Source of the DNA: Paenibacillus radicis (ex Gao et al. 2016) | GTDB taxonomy: Bacteria > Bacillota > Bacilli > Paenibacillales > Paenibacillaceae | Length of the DNA: 64,000 nt | Assembly (NCBI RefSeq): GCF_014641555.1 | Contig: NZ_BMHY01000018.1 | Coordinates: forward strand, 25,218 to 89,217 | Direction of reading: 5' to 3' | Shown: piece by piece, positions 61,595 to 64,000 of the stretch | How the letters are laid out: every line of letters begins with the position of its first letter | Position numbering within the stretch: position 1 is the stretch's first letter | The notes under the pieces: generated by a model | Databases searched by the model: none | What the model saw: only the letters and a program-made list of their open reading frames with translations | Told to the model about the DNA's origin: nothing | Program-made: the position numbers and the translations under genes

Positions 61595-62578
61595 ATGCAA
61601 GCCAAGTACAGCATTATCGTGCCGATGTTCAATGAGGAAGAGGTAATCGGTCATACGTACTTACAGCTGAAAGCAGTCATGGACGGCTATGGGGAGTCCT
61701 ATGAGCTTATATTCGTCAATGACGGCAGCCGGGATCGTACGGTTGAGATTGTGGACGGCATTTGCCGCAATGACCGGAACGTCCGGCTCATTAACTTTTC
61801 CCGCAACTTCGGTCATCAGATTGCAATTACGGCTGGAATGGATTATGCCCAGGGCGAGGCTGTTATTATCATCGACGCCGATCTGCAGGATCCCCCGGAA
61901 GTGATGCTCGAAATGATCGAGAAGTGGAAAGAGGGCTATGAGGTCGTATACGGCAAGCGGTTGAAGCGGAAAGGCGAGACTGCTTTTAAAAAAATAACGG
62001 CAATGATGTTCTACCGGACGATGCGCAGCATGACCAACTTCGATATTCCAATGGATACTGGAGACTTCCGCCTAATCGATCGCAAAGTATGCGATGTGCT
62101 GCGCGGGTTGAAAGAGAAAAATCGTTTCGTGCGGGGACTTGTGAGCTGGGTTGGCTTCCGTCAGACGAGCGTGGAATATGTCCGGGAAGAGCGTTTTGCC
62201 GGCGAAACGAAATATCCGTTGAAAAAAATGATCAGCTTTGCGCTGGACGGAATCACTTCGTTTTCCTACAAGCCGCTGAAAATCGCTACGTATGTTGGAT
62301 TCTTTCTATCCGTAACCAGCTTTCTGTATTTGATGGTTGTCGTATATCAGAAGCTATTCACTTCTTACAATGAAGTCGGCTGGACATCGATTGTCGCCAT
62401 TAATTTATTATTCAACGGCATCATCCTTATGCTTCTTGGTTTAATCGGCGAATATATCGGCCGTATTTATGACGAATCGAAAAACCGTCCGTTGTACATT
62501 GTGCGGGAAGCCCACGGCTTTGATGAGGAGCGGCTGGAACAAGCTTCTGCCAAGAAGGAACGCGAATATGTCCGCTGA
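61595..62578 (+). CDS. GT2 polyprenyl-phosphate glycosyltransferase (GtrB/CsbB-like)
   Basis: 327 residues. GT-A domain: YSIIVPMFNEEEVI, IFVNDGSRDRT, the metal-binding DADLQDPPEVML, and FRLIDRKV. Two C-terminal membrane helices follow (KIATYVGFFLSVTSFLYLMVVV and SIVAINLLFNGIILMLLGLIGEYIGR). Such enzymes load a sugar on undecaprenyl phosphate, a donor for GT-C enzymes like the one upstream. TAGGAGGGAT precedes ATG 61595; ATG 61577 would contain that site. It overlaps the gtrA-like gene by 11 bases. Confidence 0.93.
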   Translation: MQAKYSIIVPMFNEEEVIGHTYLQLKAVMDGYGESYELIFVNDGSRDRTVEIVDGICRNDRNVRLINFSRNFGHQIAITAGMDYAQGEAVIIIDADLQDPPEVMLEMIEKWKEGYEVVYGKRLKRKGETAFKKITAMMFYRTMRSMTNFDIPMDTGDFRLIDRKVCDVLRGLKEKNRFVRGLVSWVGFRQTSVEYVREERFAGETKYPLKKMISFALDGITSFSYKPLKIATYVGFFLSVTSFLYLMVVVYQKLFTSYNEVGWTSIVAINLLFNGIILMLLGLIGEYIGRIYDESKNRPLYIVREAHGFDEERLEQASAKKEREYVR

Positions 62579-63050
62579 TCCACTTGATCGATTATCAACG
62601 CCAATAGAAAATAGGACGGATGCAGTTGCCCAAGTCAAGCAGCTTCGCCGGAAAACGTTTAAGCAATTTATTTTATTCAATATGGTTGGTGTTATAAATA
62701 CGGCAGTAGACTTCGCGGTGTACAGCCTGCTCATTTGGGCAGGCTTGCATTACATTCCGGGACAAATACTGTCTTATGCGGCGGGAATGGGCAATAGCTA
62801 TTTAATGAACACGCTGATTACTTTTCGCGGTACCTCGAGTGAAGCCGGGGGAACTGCGCAGGATAGAGGCAGGCCGATTCGCTTTATCGTCCTTAATTTG
62901 GCGGTGCTCCTTATTTCGCTCGGATTGCTGTTTCTAATTAAAGAAAGCTGGGGAATCAATCCGTTTTTGGCGAAGCTTGTCGTTACTTGTATAACGGTTG
63001 TGTTGAATTTTGTCGGCAGTAAGTGGTGGGTCTTCAAGCGACAGAAATAG
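62568..63050 (+). CDS. GtrA-family membrane protein
   Basis: 160 residues with four membrane segments of the GtrA/DPMS-like family: KQFILFNMVGVINTAVDFAVYSLLIW, GQILSYAAGMGNSYLMNTLITFR, IRFIVLNLAVLLISLGLLFLI and a last segment ending FVGSKWWVFKR. GtrA proteins are thought to flip or assist polyprenyl-phosphate-sugars made by the GT2 partner. ATG 62568 follows AAGGAA inside the GT2 gene. The three genes 57725-63050 make a plausible sugar-to-carrier, flip, transfer chain. Confidence 0.9.
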   Translation: MSADPLDRLSTPIENRTDAVAQVKQLRRKTFKQFILFNMVGVINTAVDFAVYSLLIWAGLHYIPGQILSYAAGMGNSYLMNTLITFRGTSSEAGGTAQDRGRPIRFIVLNLAVLLISLGLLFLIKESWGINPFLAKLVVTCITVVLNFVGSKWWVFKRQK

Positions 63051-63073
63051 TTTAAAAATTGGTAAGAAAACCG

Positions 63074-63103
63074 TTGACTTGCAATTGCTACTAATTGTAG
63101 AAT
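63074..63103 (+). promoter_or_regulatory. Promoter before the c-di-GMP riboswitch
   Basis: TTGACT (63074-63079) and TAGAAT (63098-63103) with an 18-bp spacer. The transcript would begin about 55 bases before the aptamer. Confidence 0.6.
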
Positions 63104-63164
63104 AGGTCTTGCGAACCGGATGGAATCGATAGATTCCTTAGGTTCAGTAGGATCAATTACATAT

Positions 63165-63293
63165 GACATGATAATAGCAAACCAGCCGAAAGGTTGGGAC
63201 GCAAAGTCAGGAGTCTAAGGCATTACACGGCTGCGTGTATGCGATGATCGTCCGACTGCCATGAATATGACCATATTCGAGGCAGTCTTTTTT
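63165..63293 (+). promoter_or_regulatory. Cyclic-di-GMP-I (GEMM-I) riboswitch with overlapping terminator
   Basis: GCAAACC, the GAAA-capped stem CCAGCCGAAAGGTTGG, the hallmark GGGACGCAAAG, the receptor-like CTAAGG, and the final TCCGACTGCC occur in the order of the GEMM-I aptamer. Its last bases GACTGCC (63254-63260) also form the 5' arm of a terminator with GGCAGTC (63281-63287), inner GAATATG/CATATTC and a T run. Aptamer and terminator exclude each other, so bound c-di-GMP should allow transcription (an ON switch). That direction is inferred. Confidence 0.9.
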
Positions 63294-63335
63294 GTTGCCT
63301 TGAATCCGGTATTATTTTATGGAGGAGAGTGAGTA

Positions 63336-64000
63336 ATGGGCAAGAAGCGGTTCAAATCGATGCTTGTGCTGACGATGATTGTTATTCTGACGTTCAGCAT
63401 AGCCGGTAATGTTTTTGCGCATGGAGGAGGAAGTAATTCGTTTAAATGTTCGGATTACGGCACGGTGAGTTATACCGTTGGCAGTAAGAAAACATTCACG
63501 ACATCCCATGGTGACATTAGCGGTTCATTAAGAGATCAGGTTTCAGGCTGGTTTAAAGTTTCTAATGCATTTTTAGATTGGTCAGCAACCGGCAATTATG
63601 ATGTGTATTGCGTAAAGATTGAAACTTCCTCTTGGCTGGATGACGGTAAGATCATCGAGTATAGAGAAGGTTCAAGAGGCGATCTTGGTCTGACTGCAAA
63701 TAAAACTTGGTTAGGCGATTATCAGTCGATTTACAAAATTACGTTCTATAAAAAAGAAAAACCAGCTCCAACGCCGACACCTACGCCGACACCGACGCCA
63801 ACACCGGTGCCGACACCGACACCGACGGCGACGCCAACAGCAACACCGGAGCCAACACCGGAGCCAACTCCAGTAGCAACGCCGGAGCCAACACCAGTGG
63901 CAACACCGGAGCCGACACCAGTGGCAACACCGGAGCCAACACCAGTGGTAACACCGGAGCCAACACCAGTGGTAACGCCGGAGCCAACACCAGTGGTAAC
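63336..64000 (+). CDS. Secreted protein with Thr-Pro repeat stalk, 3' end beyond window
   Basis: At least 221 residues; the frame is open at the right edge. A signal peptide (KRFKSMLVLTMIVILTFSIAGNVFA, cleavage near residue 27) leads to a domain of about 120 residues I do not recognise. It is rich in Tyr, Trp, Ser and Thr (SDYGTVSYTVGSKKTFTTSHG, KIETSSWLDDGK). From about residue 145 it becomes a TP-rich tail: TPTP, then 8-residue units TPEPTPVA/V. Such tails span the cell wall or are glycosylated. The upstream c-di-GMP riboswitch suggests a biofilm or adhesion role. GGAGGAGAG precedes the ATG. Confidence 0.85.
   Translation, partial: MGKKRFKSMLVLTMIVILTFSIAGNVFAHGGGSNSFKCSDYGTVSYTVGSKKTFTTSHGDISGSLRDQVSGWFKVSNAFLDWSATGNYDVYCVKIETSSWLDDGKIIEYREGSRGDLGLTANKTWLGDYQSIYKITFYKKEKPAPTPTPTPTPTPTPVPTPTPTATPTATPEPTPEPTPVATPEPTPVATPEPTPVATPEPTPVVTPEPTPVVTPEPTPVV
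63852..64000 (+). repeat. 24-bp coding tandem repeat (TPEPTPV units)
   Basis: Near-identical 24-bp units, roughly CCGGAGCCAACACCAGTGGT plus four bases, repeat at least five times to the window edge, differing by single third-position changes and GCA/GTA swaps. They encode the Thr-Pro stalk and are likely to vary in number by slippage. Confidence 0.85.

Noticed and set aside
63781..63990. Minus-strand frame rich in Leu, Ala, Pro and Val
   Set aside because: It is the mirror of the Thr-Pro coding repeats, not a gene.

Overview
The window is a stretch of chromosome from an endospore-forming Bacillales bacterium, most likely Paenibacillus or a close relative. It carries spoVT, spoIIE, yabP/yabQ and a small acid-soluble spore protein. 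Its housekeeping gene order closely follows the Bacillus subtilis mfd-to-lysS block. The nadABC cluster sits between ftsH and coaX, which B. subtilis lacks there. No rRNA, tRNA, transposase, phage gene or CRISPR array was recognised.

Layout. 1-2.9 kb: 3' part of mfd and a PrsA-type lipoprotein foldase. 3.1-20.4 kb: a nitrogen-scavenging island inserted between prsA and spoVT. It holds a urea-type ABC transporter (urtABCDE), an alpha/beta SASP gene, an SPFH/RHH gene pair, and a guanidine-use system: ABC substrate-binding protein, permease and ATPase, two DUF1989 proteins (carboxyguanidine deiminase type), a biotin-dependent guanidine/urea carboxylase and allophanate hydrolase. Three guanidine-I (ykkC) riboswitches lie here, and three promoters carry exact GlnR/TnrA-type boxes (TGTNA-N7-TNACA). 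The island ends in a truncated second permease that runs into a terminator. 20.8-28.7 kb: spoVT, a secreted DUF3298-like protein, an AraC regulator divergent from a GH4 glycosidase, a 1.1-kb gene-free block with two structured repeat units, glycerate kinase, and yabN (mazG).

28.9-57.6 kb: the conserved core. HU, rqcP, a histidine phosphatase, yabP, yabQ, divIC, yabR, spoIIE, yabS, yabT, tilS, hpt, ftsH, nadA-nadB-nadC, coaX, hslO, a PrsA-like protein, cysK, pabB-pabA-pabC, folP-folB-folK, a small XRE regulator, dusB, greA and lysS. These serve sporulation, septum formation, ribosome rescue, NAD, CoA and folate synthesis, cysteine synthesis and tRNA charging. 57.7-64 kb: a surface-glycan locus with a 1278-residue protein joining two GT-C glycosyltransferase halves, a GtrB-like GT2 enzyme and a GtrA flippase-like protein. 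Last comes a cyclic-di-GMP-I riboswitch upstream of a secreted protein with a Thr-Pro repeat tail that runs off the window.

How the parts work together: under nitrogen limitation (GlnR/TnrA boxes) and with guanidine present (riboswitch anti-termination), the island would import guanidine and convert it through carboxyguanidine and allophanate to ammonia and CO2. These regulatory and functional statements are inferred from sequence motifs and gene content.
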